A program made the translations under genes and the position numbers. The notes below the pieces were generated by a model that made no database searches, had not been told where the DNA came from, and worked only from the letters and a program-made list of their open reading frames with translations. From positions 27,328,184 through 27,392,183 of the forward strand of contig CM055896.1 of NCBI GenBank assembly GCA_029582155.1: a stretch of DNA of 64,000 nucleotides, read 5' to 3'. This DNA is from Panopea generosa. Its lineage: Eukaryota; Mollusca; Bivalvia; Adapedonta; Hiatellidae. Each line of letters begins with the position of its first letter. Position 1 is the stretch's first letter. Shown here in pieces: positions 23,510 to 36,299 of the stretch.

Positions 23510-26085
23510 GAAAGATCAATAAAACACATGGAAGAAAAGACGGACGATAATGTAATCGCTACATAAAAATAAATAGTTTCGATTGTGGAAGTAATACCAT
23601 GTCTGGCGTCCATGTCACATATACAGATTGCAACATGCTTAAACAGAGATTAAGCGTCAATCATTTATGTATTCAAAGATAAACGACCCATAAACGATAG
23701 AGCGGCAGTATAATAAAGTTTCAGCTTGTCATGTGTTTTACAAGGGGCATGACCAATTCCTTAATCATTCGAGAAATGTAAACCTCGGACAGGATTGTAT
23801 TTTTAGCATACCGATCGATGTAATAAAGGTGTTGAACGGTCCAGTATGGCGCCACGAAATCAGTACGCCACATACACGGGCGCATCAGTGTCATGTAAAG
23901 ACACGCATGCCAAACAATATGCAGTGCTGCCATTATTATAATTTCTGTGTTTGTTATCCTCACGGTTATGAAGGCACTGCTAAAACAATTTAATCTGTTT
24001 AAATAATAACTGGTAAACTATTACCACAAAATTAATGATAAGATATAAACTAATGATAATGTCTGTTTTGTATATACACACCATTCTCACTAAGCATTGA
24101 GATAAAGGGATTAACATAGAGATATAAGGTAACTTTACCGTATCAAAACAGTTTACTAGTATTTGTTTTCATTTGTTTATGAGTGGCTGCTTGAATATAA
24201 AGTTTGCTAAACCTAGTTGCACTGCACATCAGAGCAACTTACACTTCGTCATTCAGATGGCGCCAAACTGCGTCGGTATGTACATTACACTACAACACCG
24301 TGTGACAAAGTGAAATTACAGGGTATATCTTTTATAATTTATCAAAATTACGTTTCACAGTGCACTCAAATACATTTTGTTGCTGAGCTTTTGTATTAAC
24401 TTTATATGGGGGATATGAAAAAGAAATCTAGTTTTTACATTTTGAAGAATATTAAGACCGAACATATGATTTTAATGTGACAAATGTTTTCATGCCTACG
24501 GGAGCATACAGCAGAAAACCCATTTTATGCTGTGGTGCTTAGATGCAGAGTAAAGTGTGAAGTTTTCTCTTTTTCTGGAGATGCTTTAGTCTACACCATG
24601 GTTGCAATGACTAAGAATATATTACTTTGAGCACGGTTTGTTTCAATTTAGCTTTCGAAGTCAAAATTGCAAAATGCTGACTGGAGATATAACTGGAGTA
24701 GGGGGTATGCAATACTTTCTATACACTATTGTATGCTCTTTAAAAGACAGTTTAAACGGTTGTTAACTGAAAATAGTATAATTCGGTAAAATTAAACTTA
24801 ATAGAGAACAACTTTCAAAAAAAAAATGCTAGCAGGTATTGCCTTCTTTTTTCTAGAAATTAGTATACATATTTTTTCTACAATCTCCAACGATATGATA
24901 AAGAGCGAATGTAAGGCCAACACAATTTCTTTTTTAAATGTGATAAAATACAACGACTCTTCAGCGGCACTTTGGCGCACCGTCAATTACCTTACGTTGT
25001 GAACTACCCCCCCCCCCCCCCCCCCCCACACACACACACATCTTTTCCACGAAAAGCAGAAGGCCATGAAAATAATCTTTGTCCGTTTATGATAATAGAT
25101 TATACGAAATTCGACGTTATTTGAACGTACATTGAATGTATCCAATTGCAATGGCGGAGTATTAGGCAAAGCGGAAATCTCGTTTGAAGATGAAATATCC
25201 GTTATAACTATACGGACATTCCCGATACATATCTGTATTACAACCGAACACACTGCGTAGGGCGAAGTGTGGGAAGACCAAACGTCATATAAATTCGATT
25301 TCCGATAAAGCATCAATCGTACCATATACACTCGCATAATAGGCGGTTTATCGATACAGATTTTTATATGTAATTGTATAGGACCTTTTTATAATTAGTA
25401 AATAAAGTAATAAATATATATTTCAGAAGCTCAGCCCCTTTAATAATATAAAATTCTATTAAATAACCTTCAATTTGATAACATTTTTATTTATCTATCT
25501 CAATATAGTCTTGCTTCCAATGAAGTTTTAAGTTGATGATATAAATTTGCCATATTACCTTATAATATATAAAGTATACTAAAATTTTCTTATTTTAGAA
25601 TTTTGTTCTTTTGTGTGGCAATTTTTACCAACTTTCGTATATTTTAATCACCTTGTCCGTATTTTATACAGAAGGTATGTTTTCTATACTTTAATAAGGT
25701 ACACTAATTATTTAGACGTATACTTTGTCTCTATTTTGTTTTAGAAATGGATAATTTGCTTGGCTTTTCGCCACCAAGAAATATCGTATAAAATACTTTT
25801 AGTTATTTTGTGTGAACGTGGTTGCTCATAACTACATCGTGTTAATGTTCTGGTACCTCGGGTACGCTTAGTTAATTTAATTTAATTTAATTTATTTAAG
25901 CCATAATTCAGAAAACTGTTATCACTTTTTGATGTTTTGCTAAAATAAAGCATGGAAACGTTAAAATATCATAACGCATAACCTTTTTTAAATATGTGTA
26001 TATTTTAATACATGTAAATAAGCCATTGGAACTACGCTAGTATCTTTGAAAAAAAGGTATTATTTTATTTCCAGTTTTGAATGAA
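23510..26085. other. Intergenic DNA, no gene recognised
   Basis: Short ORFs on both strands (such as 86 codons at 23,733-23,993 and 116 codons on the minus strand ending in the poly-C tract) have no known motif. AT-rich from 25,350 on, with taatttaatttaatttaa words near 25,875. Confidence 0.5.
25007..25040. repeat. Poly-C tract joined to (CA)n
   Basis: About 20 consecutive C followed by (ac)n. A homopolymer of this length is also a place where the assembly base count may be wrong. Confidence 0.95.
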
Positions 26086-26087
26086 CA

Positions 26088-26290
26088 AGCGGGCGGTTTT
26101 GTAGTGGATAGAGTGTTAGCCGCTCACTTCAGTGTTTGCGGGTTCGATCCTCAGGTCGACCCTATGCCTCTCAAATATAACACTAAGTACTGGTTCTACC
26201 CAGCAAACGGACTCGAGAACGGTTCATATGAGCTCTGAGCTTTCTTCGCAATTGAGCTAAAACAAATTCATACAAACTAATGAGCATTAT
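26088..26290 (+). mobile_element. tRNA-derived SINE
   Basis: A box A-like region (tgtagtggatagagtg, about 26,101) and a box B match (gggttcgatcctca, about 26,141) lie about 40 bp apart, the spacing of a Pol III internal promoter. A body follows with ggttctacccagcaaacgga and ctcgagaacgg, ending in gagctaaaacaaattcat. That body matches, from memory, a SINE common in bivalve genomes. The tRNA-like head does not fold cleanly, so it is not a functional tRNA. Confidence 0.7.
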
Positions 26291-26299
26291 TGAACAATT

Positions 26300-26690
26300 G
26301 ATGTTTAGTACTTACGCATCAGTTTGCAGTAAGTGTTAATTGTTGTTACGACAGTGTGAAATAATTATTTAACGAGTGTAACGATAATATGCCTCAAACA
26401 TGTGTAAGTGCGACGTGCATGCAATGTTTCTATCATGGAAGTGGCTTTTATTTACGCCACTGGCAATGTATCCATTCACATATATGTTCCAGAATTGTTC
26501 TACAGTGAGAAATGTGCTATTTCGCTGCGAGAAGTGTGATCATTACATTGCCGCTGGTACATCTAAAAGATATACAACACGATATTAACTACGGTGAGTA
26601 TGTTCCATTAGTACAGCTGTACTGTGTTAAATAGCGGCGGAATAACAAAACAAGTGTATACAAAGAGCTGAGTTCGTTTGACATATTAAA
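26300..26690. other. Intergenic DNA, nothing recognised
   Basis: A 62-codon ORF (26,400-26,588) with several Cys and aromatic residues has no recognised domain. Confidence 0.4.
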
Positions 26691-26692
26691 CG

Positions 26693-27060
26693 GTTTTTCA
26701 ATTGCATTATTCGTATATAGTTCCGCCACCTGGGTGAATTAATCAATAGTAAATTTGTAAGCAAAACGATCGTACAGTGACACATGATAAACATCGTTTC
26801 CCATAAAAACCTCCATATATGTCCTTGCCATTTTATAAAGAGGTTTTGCTTTTATCAAAACATGCCAACGATGTTTCATTGCATTACTCGTATAGTCTTA
26901 TATTACTTATTCCGTCACCTGGGCGAATCAAAAATTCAGTTTATAAGTAAAATTATCGCACAGTCAAAGTGACACGTGATAAACATCGTTTTCCATAAAA
27001 ACCTCCATATATGTTCTTGACATTTTGTAGAGAGGTTTTTGCTTCCGTCAGAACATGGTC
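26693..27060. repeat. Diverged direct duplication, period about 192 bp
   Basis: The passage with gataaacatcg, ccataaaaacctccatatat, gagaggttt and attgcattactcgtat occurs twice: gataaacatcg at about 26,785 and 26,977. The cacctgggtgaatt/cacctgggcgaatc words precede each copy. Copies differ by substitutions and small indels, so the duplication is old. Confidence 0.8.
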
Positions 27061-27064
27061 ATGT

Positions 27065-27957
27065 TTGGCTCTATGTTACATTATGTAGTCTAACAGTTCA
27101 GTGTATATTACTATAATGACGTCTATTCTGTGTTTGGTGCGGTAGGGGACGTGAGTGCCTGTAAAAACTTACTTTCTAATTTTAAATTTTGTTCATGGTA
27201 GGGTCTATCCTACTTATGTCCTTTAAAAACTACGCGAGATAAAGGGAACCATTTGATATGTTTGTCTTAGTCAGATACTGTATATCTATGGTGACTTTTC
27301 CCCTTGAGGTTGGAAAACGCTTACTCGTTAACTTTGGATAGCAAGACTCAACATACTATAATGCATGGTACTATTTATTAGTTCACGTCTTCTTTTGCGC
27401 TCTTTTTATCTCCGCCATCGCTTAAAAGGTGGTGATATAATTGGTTTATCCACTCGAAACATCATTTGCAACTGCAGCACCTGCACTTTTTATCCTATTC
27501 ATCATTTTCATATTATCATGGGACACTGTATTCATTACAGACATCACGTGGTTGTATGCAGTTTCCTCACAGTCTCGTTGGGTAATTGTTTTGCAGATTT
27601 GTGTCTCTTTCTTCTGTTATATTTGTGTTCGATATAGACTTACTTTCTGAACGCAACTTTTTTCTACTGTTCAAATGAGCTGAAGCGGTTTTTGCAAACA
27701 AAATAGGATTCAAGTCACGAAGTCTTATATCTGAAACATGAGCATATTCACAACACGGATTTCTTTAATTGTATACATGTCGATAATTTCGTTATCATGT
27801 ATTCACATTATCATGTATATAAAACAAGATCTTTCTCAGAAAAAATAAATCAATCTACAGATAAAATCATTTTACCATAAACACTCGAAAGCGGATGCGT
27901 CATCCGCATTCACGATTTACATGATTTTTCTATCATTACTCCGATCTTTGTGCGATA
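27065..27957. other. Intergenic DNA, nothing recognised
   Basis: A perfect short hairpin (gcggatg-cgt-catccgc) lies at 27,891-27,907. A 90-codon ORF at 27,365-27,637 has no motif. Confidence 0.45.
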
Positions 27958-29790
27958 TTAAGGTAGTGCGCTGCGATCATAGCCGATTTTTGACATCTCG
28001 CGAAAATTATCAACCATTTGTACACGTGTACTATAAAGTCGCAGCTTTTGTTTAAGCTTCTTTTTTTTTTTAAAGAAAATGTACCACAGTTTCTCATTAA
28101 CAGCGCCTCCTAGCGGTTGGTATTTTTCAGACATTTTTCGCTGTTTTTCCCTTATTAAATAGTCAACATTAATGCAACATGTTTTTGATAACATTTTTAC
28201 ATTATTAATTTTATAACTTGTGGGAAGAATATAACTTTTACACAGATGAAATACAAATTATGTTACTTTCACGTCTAATCATAACGACGAGGTTGGTTAA
28301 AATGCATGTTAAAAATTAACAAATTTCGAACGTTCACACCTGATGCACAAAAAACGGGCTGGTACAAGTTTTTAAATTTACATATATTAATCTTCATTTA
28401 TTTTACTATAATATAATAGAAAAAAAGAGGGGGTGTTCACGCTAGTTTTTTCATAAATATGAATTCAAATTAAAAATCTTACCCTTAAAACACTCGACGT
28501 TTGTCTACTATTTCGTCCGAAATCACAAGCAAACGTCGTGTTTTTTAAGTGTTTAATTTTGATTAAAATTCAAATTTATGAAAAAAAAAAAAAAAAACAA
28601 AAAAAACTAGCGTGAATACCACTTCTTTTTATTTGATCATATTTTCGTAAAATTAATAACGTTTAATATATGTGAAATTCAAGAACTTGTACCAGAGCTT
28701 TTTCGCGTTATCAGCCGTGAATTTTCAAAAGTCGTTGTTTTTAACCCGCGTTTACTATCAACCGCAGCATTAACTATAATGTACTACATTTTAGTTACAT
28801 AATTTTATATTATATTACGTAATTATAAATATAGATACATATAAAAATATTACTTACAATATATTTATTTGTGATGTATAGTAGTTTTGGGTTTTAGAAA
28901 ATATATTGGTCTCTTTTGTTACCTTTTTTAATGTTTTTTTTTTTCAAACTTAATAACTCTGATAACAATTTGATTGAGAAGTTATATTAATTGATTACTG
29001 TAAATACTTAACATATAGCAGACAAGCAGGGGTATTTTGTTGAAGTAAAGCATTGTTTGTCTACTACTATCCAGGTAACATTCTTCAATTAAGTTCTAAA
29101 AACATACTTAATCACAGATGTCCACTGTCACATAATATTTGTCACCTTAAACTATTTTACTAATGGAAAGTTAATTGCCTGGCCAAGGTGCAAACATAAG
29201 CCAAGTATTTCCTGTTTACAAAGAGGTGTCACGGCTAACTTGAGACCGAAATCTCTGTTAAGCAGACGCTATCAATACAATTTGTAATTAAGTAAATTCT
29301 TGTTGTCATAATGGTTATCACACCTGAACTGGGTTTTCGGTATAAAATACAAGACGATGATGTTCAAAGATCATACCATTTCTACCTACATACAATAAAG
29401 GATACGTTTGGAGATCTTACACATTGTCTTATATTATTCCAGAAAAAAATACCCATAAATCAAGAGCATAAAATAATGATTAGATGTAAAGGTAACACAA
29501 ATTATATTTATCTGCATGAAAGTTATAATCTTACCAAAGGAAATAAAATAAGTAATTTTATAATGTTATTAAAAACAATTTTGAATAAATATTGATTATT
29601 TTACAAGGGAAAAACAGCGAAAATCGTCCGAAAAATACGTACCACCAGGAGGCGCTGGTGACGGGAAACTGCGGTACTATATTAAATTAAACAAAGCTTA
29701 AACGAAAGCTGAGACTTCAAAGATCAATTGTACAGATTTTTGATAAATTACGCCAGATGTCAAAAAATCCGATAGCGCCAACTACCTTAA
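27958..29790. mobile_element. TTAA-flanked non-autonomous element with about 330-bp inverted repeats and an inner palindrome
   Basis: The left end reads ttaaggtagtgcgctgcg and the right end, on the opposite strand, ttaaggtagttggcgcta. TTAA is present at both outer edges (27,958-27,961 and 29,787-29,790), as expected for a TTAA target-site duplication (piggyBac or Kolobok type). Inward, the arms align with substitutions for about 330 bp each (27,958-28,290 against 29,455-29,790), sharing cagcgcctcct, attttcgctgtttttccctt and cacgtctaatcat/tacatctaatcat. A second inverted repeat, about 28,340-28,775, is centred near 28,525 with arms carrying cgacgtttg and ttcacgctag. No transposase is seen; the 94-codon ORF at 29,311-29,595 lies partly in the right arm. 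The superfamily is inferred only from TTAA. Confidence 0.75.
28340..28775. repeat. Inner long palindrome of the TTAA element
   Basis: Arms around a centre near 28,525 share gctggtacaag/cttgtaccag, catatatta, ctagcgtga/tcacgctag and cgacgtttg/caaacgtcg. The arms are imperfect, with a poly-A expansion at about 28,580-28,600. A transcript would fold into a hairpin of about 200 bp. Confidence 0.8.
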
Positions 29791-29794
29791 ACCC

Positions 29795-31030
29795 AAACCA
29801 ATGAACATGTGTTCAAACAAAGTTTAGCCGATTCCGTTTAGATTTAAAACTGGGATTACAAGAAAATACTTTAGTTTGTGTCGCCGTTTCATAAAAAAAC
29901 GCTCAATAAACATAAACGCCGTACGCTTGTTGTACTGGAATCAAATTTGTGTTGACATTTTTTTCCACGTTGCATTGATAATATATAGTCTATCATTAAG
30001 ACATTTAAAATCATTTTAAAAGTATGTTATTCGGATCGCAGGATATTGGCTTTGATCTACCTCCACGGCTATTAATTTTGTGGTGTTCTTGACCAAACCA
30101 TTTTACCCGCATACATTTTAGGTAAGTTGTTTCATAATATAAAATGAATAAGCTTAAACTGGAATCTACTTTTCATAAAAACATTTACTGGAGAAAACGT
30201 GTTAAGGCCCGGGTTTTAAAAAATGCTAGAGCATCGCCGTTAGATTCATTGCGTCACGAGGACCATTGCCTAAAAAAGCTTATAACTGCTGATATCCACC
30301 CAGAGATTGTTATCTTATCGGATCCACGAATTTCATCAAAGGGATTCATATGGCGATTGATAAGGCCCAACCCATTTACTGTATACATGCATACCTATAT
30401 TGGCAATAAAATACGATAGACCAACTATGTTCATGTCGGACTTCAGTCGCTATTAACGTTTTGTGAATCAATGCGTTATAGTGTCCAAGTAACTAGTAAT
30501 GAGGTGCCTTTTCCATCTCCTCGGAGTCTGCCGGTGGTTTTATAGCCCAGTTCGATAACATGATTATTTTTTCACTTTTTTGTTAGCATAGAGTTACTCT
30601 TCTTACACGTACATTTCTGTACTTTCGGGTGAAAGTTAGATTGATTTTTGTTCTTTATTCTATTGTAAATAAAACAATGTGCATATTTGTCATTCATAGA
30701 GAGACCTAAATGAAAGAAGTGAAAATTACAAAAGTTTTACAGTTTGTCAACATCTGCAATGCTAAAATATCATGAGAACATGGGTTTCATGTTTTATCAA
30801 AGAGATTTATTATGTTCAATGTGAACACTGTTGATAAAACGAAAGTAAACTTCCGTTATATTGTATTTATACAACAATTCCCAAATATTTTTATAAATTA
30901 AAAATGACAATGGTTTTGAAATGTTCCAAATATATATTAACAATGCAATGCAAACCATAAAAGGTTCATACAATGTGAAAATGTATTTTTAGAGAAAGTA
31001 GGATTATTTATGGCAGCCATTATGTGAACA
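29795..31030. other. Intergenic DNA, one unassigned short ORF
   Basis: A 91-codon ORF at 30,144-30,419 (+) is rich in Lys/Arg near its start and follows a ttaggtaagt word that looks like a 5' splice site. I recognise no domain and do not call it a gene. Otherwise AT-rich DNA. Confidence 0.35.
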
Positions 31031-31032
31031 CA

Positions 31033-31360
31033 TTTCCTGTTTCCAATGGTGGTGCTATACCTATATAGTAAAACGGCGTCGGGCAATGGTACTACTGACA
31101 TATAATTACACGTTTCTGTTCGATATTAAATGCTATAGCAGATGTGTTTATTCAGGATCAAATAATCAAGCTATCTGAGATATAAGCAAGCGAATATTTC
31201 CTGTTTCCAATGGTGGTGCTATACCTATATAGTAAAACGGCGTCGGGCAATGGTATTACTGACATATATAATTACACGTTTCTGTTCGATATTAAATGCT
31301 ATAGCAGACGTGTTTATTCAGGATCAAATAATCAAGCTATCTGAGATATAAGCAAGCGAG
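31033..31360. repeat. Recent tandem duplication of 164 bp, two copies
   Basis: Two almost identical copies begin tttcctgtttccaatggtgg at 31,033 and 31,197. Differences are few: tactactg/tattactg, one extra ta, gatgtg/gacgtg. The duplication is recent, or an assembly artefact. Confidence 0.93.
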
Positions 31361-31364
31361 TATG

Positions 31365-33390
31365 TCTAAATATATTTCATTAACTTTCGTTACATTATGA
31401 TAGATCTATACATGTTTACACTTAGTTAATGTGGTGTATATTTCTGAAACTGTTAATCAATTTCATTATGAAACCAGTTACTTAATTACATGTTTATAAA
31501 TTATGTCTCTGATAAAAACAAAAAAAATGCATATATGCATTTTAGAAATAATATCTACTGGTCATTGATTTTCTACTTAGCTGTGCCCTTTTCACTAAAG
31601 TTCGCGACAACTTAAACGTTATATAGGATAAACATTCACAAAATTCACTTACTATTTCACTAACAACACAATAAGGGTTTCTATAACCTTGTAAAATCAT
31701 ATTAGCTTTGTGTTAATACATATGCAGGTGTCACCATTAAGTGTACGGAAATCTTTGACTTACAAACTTTAAGGTTGGTGAAACGGGTCCTGTGGTGTTA
31801 GCCACGACAAAGTCTGTTCGCTGCCGACCTATGTTCATACTTCCAACAGCACGAATAAAAGTCTTGCAACATCTTCCGGGTATATCCAGCATGGGTTCTC
31901 AAAAAAAAAAATCAGAATTACACCAATTGTTATATTTGCATATCTTCACAACGTGTGGAACTAAATAAAACACTTCAATTTAAGTCAGATCAAATTATTT
32001 TTACAATCAAAATAAATTACTTGAACAAATCTGTTATTTTCGGTTTTCATTAAATCTTTCTAATTGGGAAAGTATACGTTTTCATTCATTTCCTTCCAAT
32101 CAATGATATAAACACTATAGCACAAGCAAGATATATAATCAGTACGTAGCTAGCCACAATATTCACTCTGCTGATCAATCGACTATTTAAAGCTATAAAA
32201 CTGAAATGAACTGTTTACTTCTAGGGTTCTAAATTTGTGTTCGTGTGTGTGTGAGTGAGTGAGATGACATATACAACTTTCGCTAACATATTATTATTTG
32301 AATAGAAATTATGGTAGCACTGAGACAGCGATACATAATTTCAAATGTGTATACAAAACCTTATAGGTGATAGCCAGAACAGGTCCATAATAATTCATAT
32401 TGAATTTTATGCAATTATTGAAATTGCTCGTTCAAACAGAAAATTGTGCAAGTCAGTAATACACACGTTATTCAACATTAAACTAACCAGTGTCAATACT
32501 TTCATATGTTCATCTAAGAGAACTGATTAAATCAGATTTCCTTATTTTGAGTTGAAGGTGAGGCTTGTGGTTTTGTCACACCGAGTGACAGAAGCAAGTG
32601 GCAAATAGTTCTGATGAATGAATGGACCAAAGGTACTCTCTTGAAAAAATATGGGTTGTGCTTATGCTTGAAAAAGTACTGACCATAACTTTAGCCATAT
32701 TACCATGCCATCAGTGATATAGTGTCCAAGATCGGCTCGATCCTTTTACCATATAAATCATTTATATAAGTTAATTAATAAGAAAAATGAATGCCTGTAA
32801 TTAACCACCTCTTCTACCCCGCCAATCTCAAGGATATAAGGAACCTGCCAGTATTTTTGGGATGTCCTAGGGGTTTCCCGCTAATATTTCCATGAAACAA
32901 TCACCTGACTCTTCTATAATGCATACTGGTAAATAAAAAGAGGTTGTTATATATTGTGGGTAGTATATTTCTATGAAATACCTCTGTAAGTAAATACTCG
33001 TAACAATGCCTGGTTTTTATTTTTCCATTCTAAAAAGTCAATAAAAATAACCAATATTCCGATTGCTGCCGACTATTCATGCCATGAAATGTCACTTTAA
33101 GTACCTAAACTACCAGGTGTACATTGTAACCGATTTACGCTACTGCTAGCTTTACTCACTAGGTGGTGTTCCGTGACATTATATATAAGAGCATTTTAGA
33201 GGATATAGGCCAATAATTGTTTGCGGAGCTTGGTTTCTGAAGGCTGCATAAAACGGAAAGCTTCCAGGTAAGAGCATATTAGGATATTCAATTGTAAATA
33301 GGGATCTGAAAATGACGAATAAAGGAATGCATGAAGACAAAATCGTATTATAATTATTATTGTAATAATCATCATCGTCATCATCCGATG
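31365..33390. other. Intergenic DNA, nothing recognised
   Basis: AT-rich, with a short gtgtgtgtgtgagtgagtgaga run near 32,242. ORFs are all 62 codons or shorter and without motif. Confidence 0.5.
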
Positions 33391-33450
33391 ATTGTCTTCG
33401 TCTTTGTCATCGTCATCGTCGTCATTATCATCATCATCATCATTATTGTA
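33357..33450. repeat. (ATC/GTC)n trinucleotide tract
   Basis: Imperfect catcatcgtcatcatc and cgtcgtcattatcatcatc repeats. Confidence 0.85.
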
Positions 33451-33574
33451 AAGGATTTCTCATCATTTTTTTAAAACTATCGTTATTAATTATTTTATTA
33501 TTCAGTAATATTATTTTCTATATTGTTAGTATTCATGGATTTATTAATATCTTTACAACCGTTACGTTATATTT

Positions 33575-33617
33575 TGTTTATTATTATTATCAATATTATT
33601 ATTAATTATAATTATTA

Positions 33618-33651
<34 letters not shown>

Positions 33652-33680
33652 ATTATTACTATCAGTTTTATTATTATAGT
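33575..33680. repeat. (ATT)n microsatellite
   Basis: Imperfect att/aat repeats about 100 bp long. It explains the Ile-rich 94-codon ORF over it. Confidence 0.9.
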
Positions 33681-33689
33681 TGCATTCTG

Positions 33690-34960
33690 GTTCTCGAAAT
33701 TTGTACAAGTCATAACCCCAAATTGCCACGCCGGGGTTCGTTTATTACCGCACGAAAACATTGACAGGGTTCAGAATGGTTTGTTGTACATTCAAGTTCT
33801 TACGTGACGCTGAGCGAACCATCTAAAACACATTTACAACAAATATTTCAAATCAAACTAGTTAAGAATAATAAAAATAAAAGTAGTAATACAACAAATT
33901 ACAATTATGCATTCAGTCAGGGGCCAAGATCCATATAAAATAAAATATTTAATGGTTAGCAAATAAATCAGGGAAACAATGTAAAAAAATAAACAATATG
34001 ACATTATAATTATGACAATAACTTCCCATGAATGGAACAATGGCACTGAATACATAATTATGTATTTCAGTGTAGAAATAAACCAAATCGTTATTTTTCA
34101 AACAAAACAAGTAATGTTATCAGTATATCAATTTTACATACAATATCTTCCACCCGTCAGTTTATATGGGCCCCAGCTCATGACCAGGTCGTAGTAGATA
34201 CGCCTACGCTCAGTTTTAGTAAGCGAATAACAATACTATTAAGCGAATTATTGTTTTATAATTTACAAGAAATCCGAAAACGCCTGTGGATTGAACAATG
34301 AGTTTTTTTGATTGTGATTCTCGTGATGGCTTCTGGGATGTAGGTTATCAAGATAGAATCAGCATGGCATTTAATATAACATACCATATTTACTATTTTT
34401 TATGTGAGAAAAATGCAGTTTGCAGCATCTTCAAATTATTCACATATATAAAATTAATATGAACTAAGGCATTGCCTCTCTTGGGGTCGAACTTCAATTT
34501 TATAAGTATAGTAAACAAACAAATACTAAATAAACTTTATAGTACATGTATTATATGTTTAGAATAACATTGCAGATTTTTCCATTATATTTTTAATATG
34601 TATTATGTTTGTCATAAATAAATCACTTATATGATTGAAACTTTATTCAACGAACTATATCTCTAATTCATTGGTTTGCAAAACAAAAGCAAACCTAATT
34701 AGCATCATAAATGGTAGTGCGACATATTGCACATCTCTTTTAATTTTTCTTTTATTTTGCGTCTCCCGAGTTATGAACAGCAGAAAGGCTATCCAAATAA
34801 TAAAGAAGCTGTCCATTCACGCCTTATTTAATCAAGCTACATAAATGGCTGCTGGTCATAAAACACCTTTTGACGTGGGTTTTTCTTCGGTTATAGATGT
34901 TTCTTGCATAATATAAATGTAACAGTGTGTACCTAAACTGTTAGGAGAGAAACATATGTC
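33690..34960. other. Intergenic DNA, nothing recognised
   Basis: AT-rich. No motif in the short ORFs, and no repeat family recognised. Confidence 0.45.
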
Positions 34961-34965
34961 AACGG

Positions 34966-35045
34966 TCTGGTTAGCTCAGTCGGTAGAGCACTTGTCCTGT
35001 AAGTGAAAGGTCCCCGAGTTCGAGTCTGCAATGGCTGCATATTTT
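34966..35045 (+). mobile_element. tRNA-derived SINE head
   Basis: ggtctggttagctcagtcgg and tagagca give a clear D-arm/box A. cactt-gtcctgt-aagtg forms an anticodon-like arm (CCT in the anticodon position), and gagttcgagtc is a box B match. The T stem and acceptor stem do not pair and no CCA-type end is seen, so it is a SINE head or tRNA pseudogene rather than a working tRNA-Arg. Confidence 0.7.
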
Positions 35046-35049
35046 TCTT

Positions 35050-35890
35050 GCCTTATAACATAAACATAATACATGTCTACACTATAGTTTACACTGTACA
35101 GATAGCCATATGTATTTTTACTTGGGTTTCAAAACAGACCTACAAGACAAAGGAAACAATCTCAGTACAGCCACCGTCCTTCTGTAAGTAACCTTAAATT
35201 TCTCACAAAATGTTTTTAGAATACCGGAGCGAAGATTGATCCGACAACTTCGGCAGTGAGAAGTCAATGGTTATTTGACAACACTATGGACAACTCTGCC
35301 ACAGAAGGAACCATTTGTATAATTCTAAACACCAGACATTTATACTGTATTCAAGCATAAATCGAGTTCTTGCAGTTTAAATGTTAAAATATGACTTAAC
35401 CAAATGTATATTTCTGGACAAATGTTGGAAACGTCTAGGACACAGGACTAAACTAAAATTTAAGAGAAGTCTCTGGACATGGCAGTAATTTGAACCTCCA
35501 TCTCCCATGTACCAAGAAAAAACAACAGCATTGTGCATGACTGCATACATAAACCAACACATTTACTTAAGTTCCCAAATTAGCAGCTGAGGCATCCAAA
35601 AATAACATACAATCTGGACATAGGTTCTCTTCAGTTCTTGTCCAGACACTTCTACAATCTGGTTGTAATACTAAACAAGACTAACAAAAAAGACAAAAAA
35701 TGATTATAAACTGCAGTTCACGGAAAATATACTTTTCGAATGTAAGGCAGTCAGAAAGAGTAAGCATAAGTTAGTAGCATTTTGTCCATGCAGCAGCAAA
35801 AATTATAAAAAAATATACATTTTTAAAAGAGAATAATTTCATTAAAAAATAAAACAGACATTTCTTTTTTCACCATATCTAAGCCATCTC
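35050..35890. other. Intergenic DNA or SINE body, not resolved
   Basis: May include the body of the SINE at 34,966. A box B-like taatttgaacc (minus strand) occurs near 35,487 without a convincing box A. No gene seen. Confidence 0.35.
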
Positions 35891-35896
35891 TTTTCA

Positions 35897-35980
35897 TGTT
35901 GTTTAGCAACTGCTGGGATTCGAACCCAGAATTTCTACAAAAGTGTAGTTGTGTTTGCCAGTTACACCACAGAAGCATAT
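35897..35980 (-). mobile_element. tRNA-derived SINE head, minus strand
   Basis: On the minus strand, ctgtggtgtaactggcaaac is box A-like, and a perfect box B stem-loop ctgggttcgaatcccag follows about 35 bp later. The acceptor stem pairs in about 5 of 7 positions, but the anticodon arm is malformed. That suggests a degenerate tRNA or SINE. Confidence 0.6.
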
Positions 35981-36299
35981 CATGTTGTACTAAGATAATG
36001 GATTTAAATATTTACCAAATCAAATTATGTAAATTAATAGAAATTAATATTTGAAATAGCCCAAATTTCTATTTATAAAATGCACTCTTGTAACACAGCA
36101 CTACATGTTTGTTTTCTAATACTATATACATGTAGTATAATATCAAATTATGTGAAATTAAAAATCAGGTCGACTCCTCTTTTTTTATGGGGGAAAATGC
36201 TTCATTAATCTGGAAGCTAGTCTTTAATCGAAATACATGTATACAAGTATTTATTTCAAGTCAGGTTGAAACATCTAAAGCATCAGCTGTGTGTTTTAT

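Noticed and set aside
23733-23993. 86-codon ORF and its minus-strand partner
   Set aside because: Overlapping open frames on both strands without motif or gene context.
24987-25337. 116-codon minus-strand ORF
   Set aside because: Its C-terminus is the poly-G/GT microsatellite and the rest shows no motif.
29311-29595. 94-codon ORF as a transposase piece of the TTAA element
   Set aside because: It overlaps the right inverted-repeat arm and shows no transposase motif.
30144-30419. 91-codon ORF as a gene
   Set aside because: No recognisable domain. A basic N-terminus and a nearby gtaagt are not enough evidence.
34966-35045. Functional tRNA-Arg(CCT)
   Set aside because: Box A, box B and an anticodon-like arm are present, but the T stem and acceptor stem do not pair.
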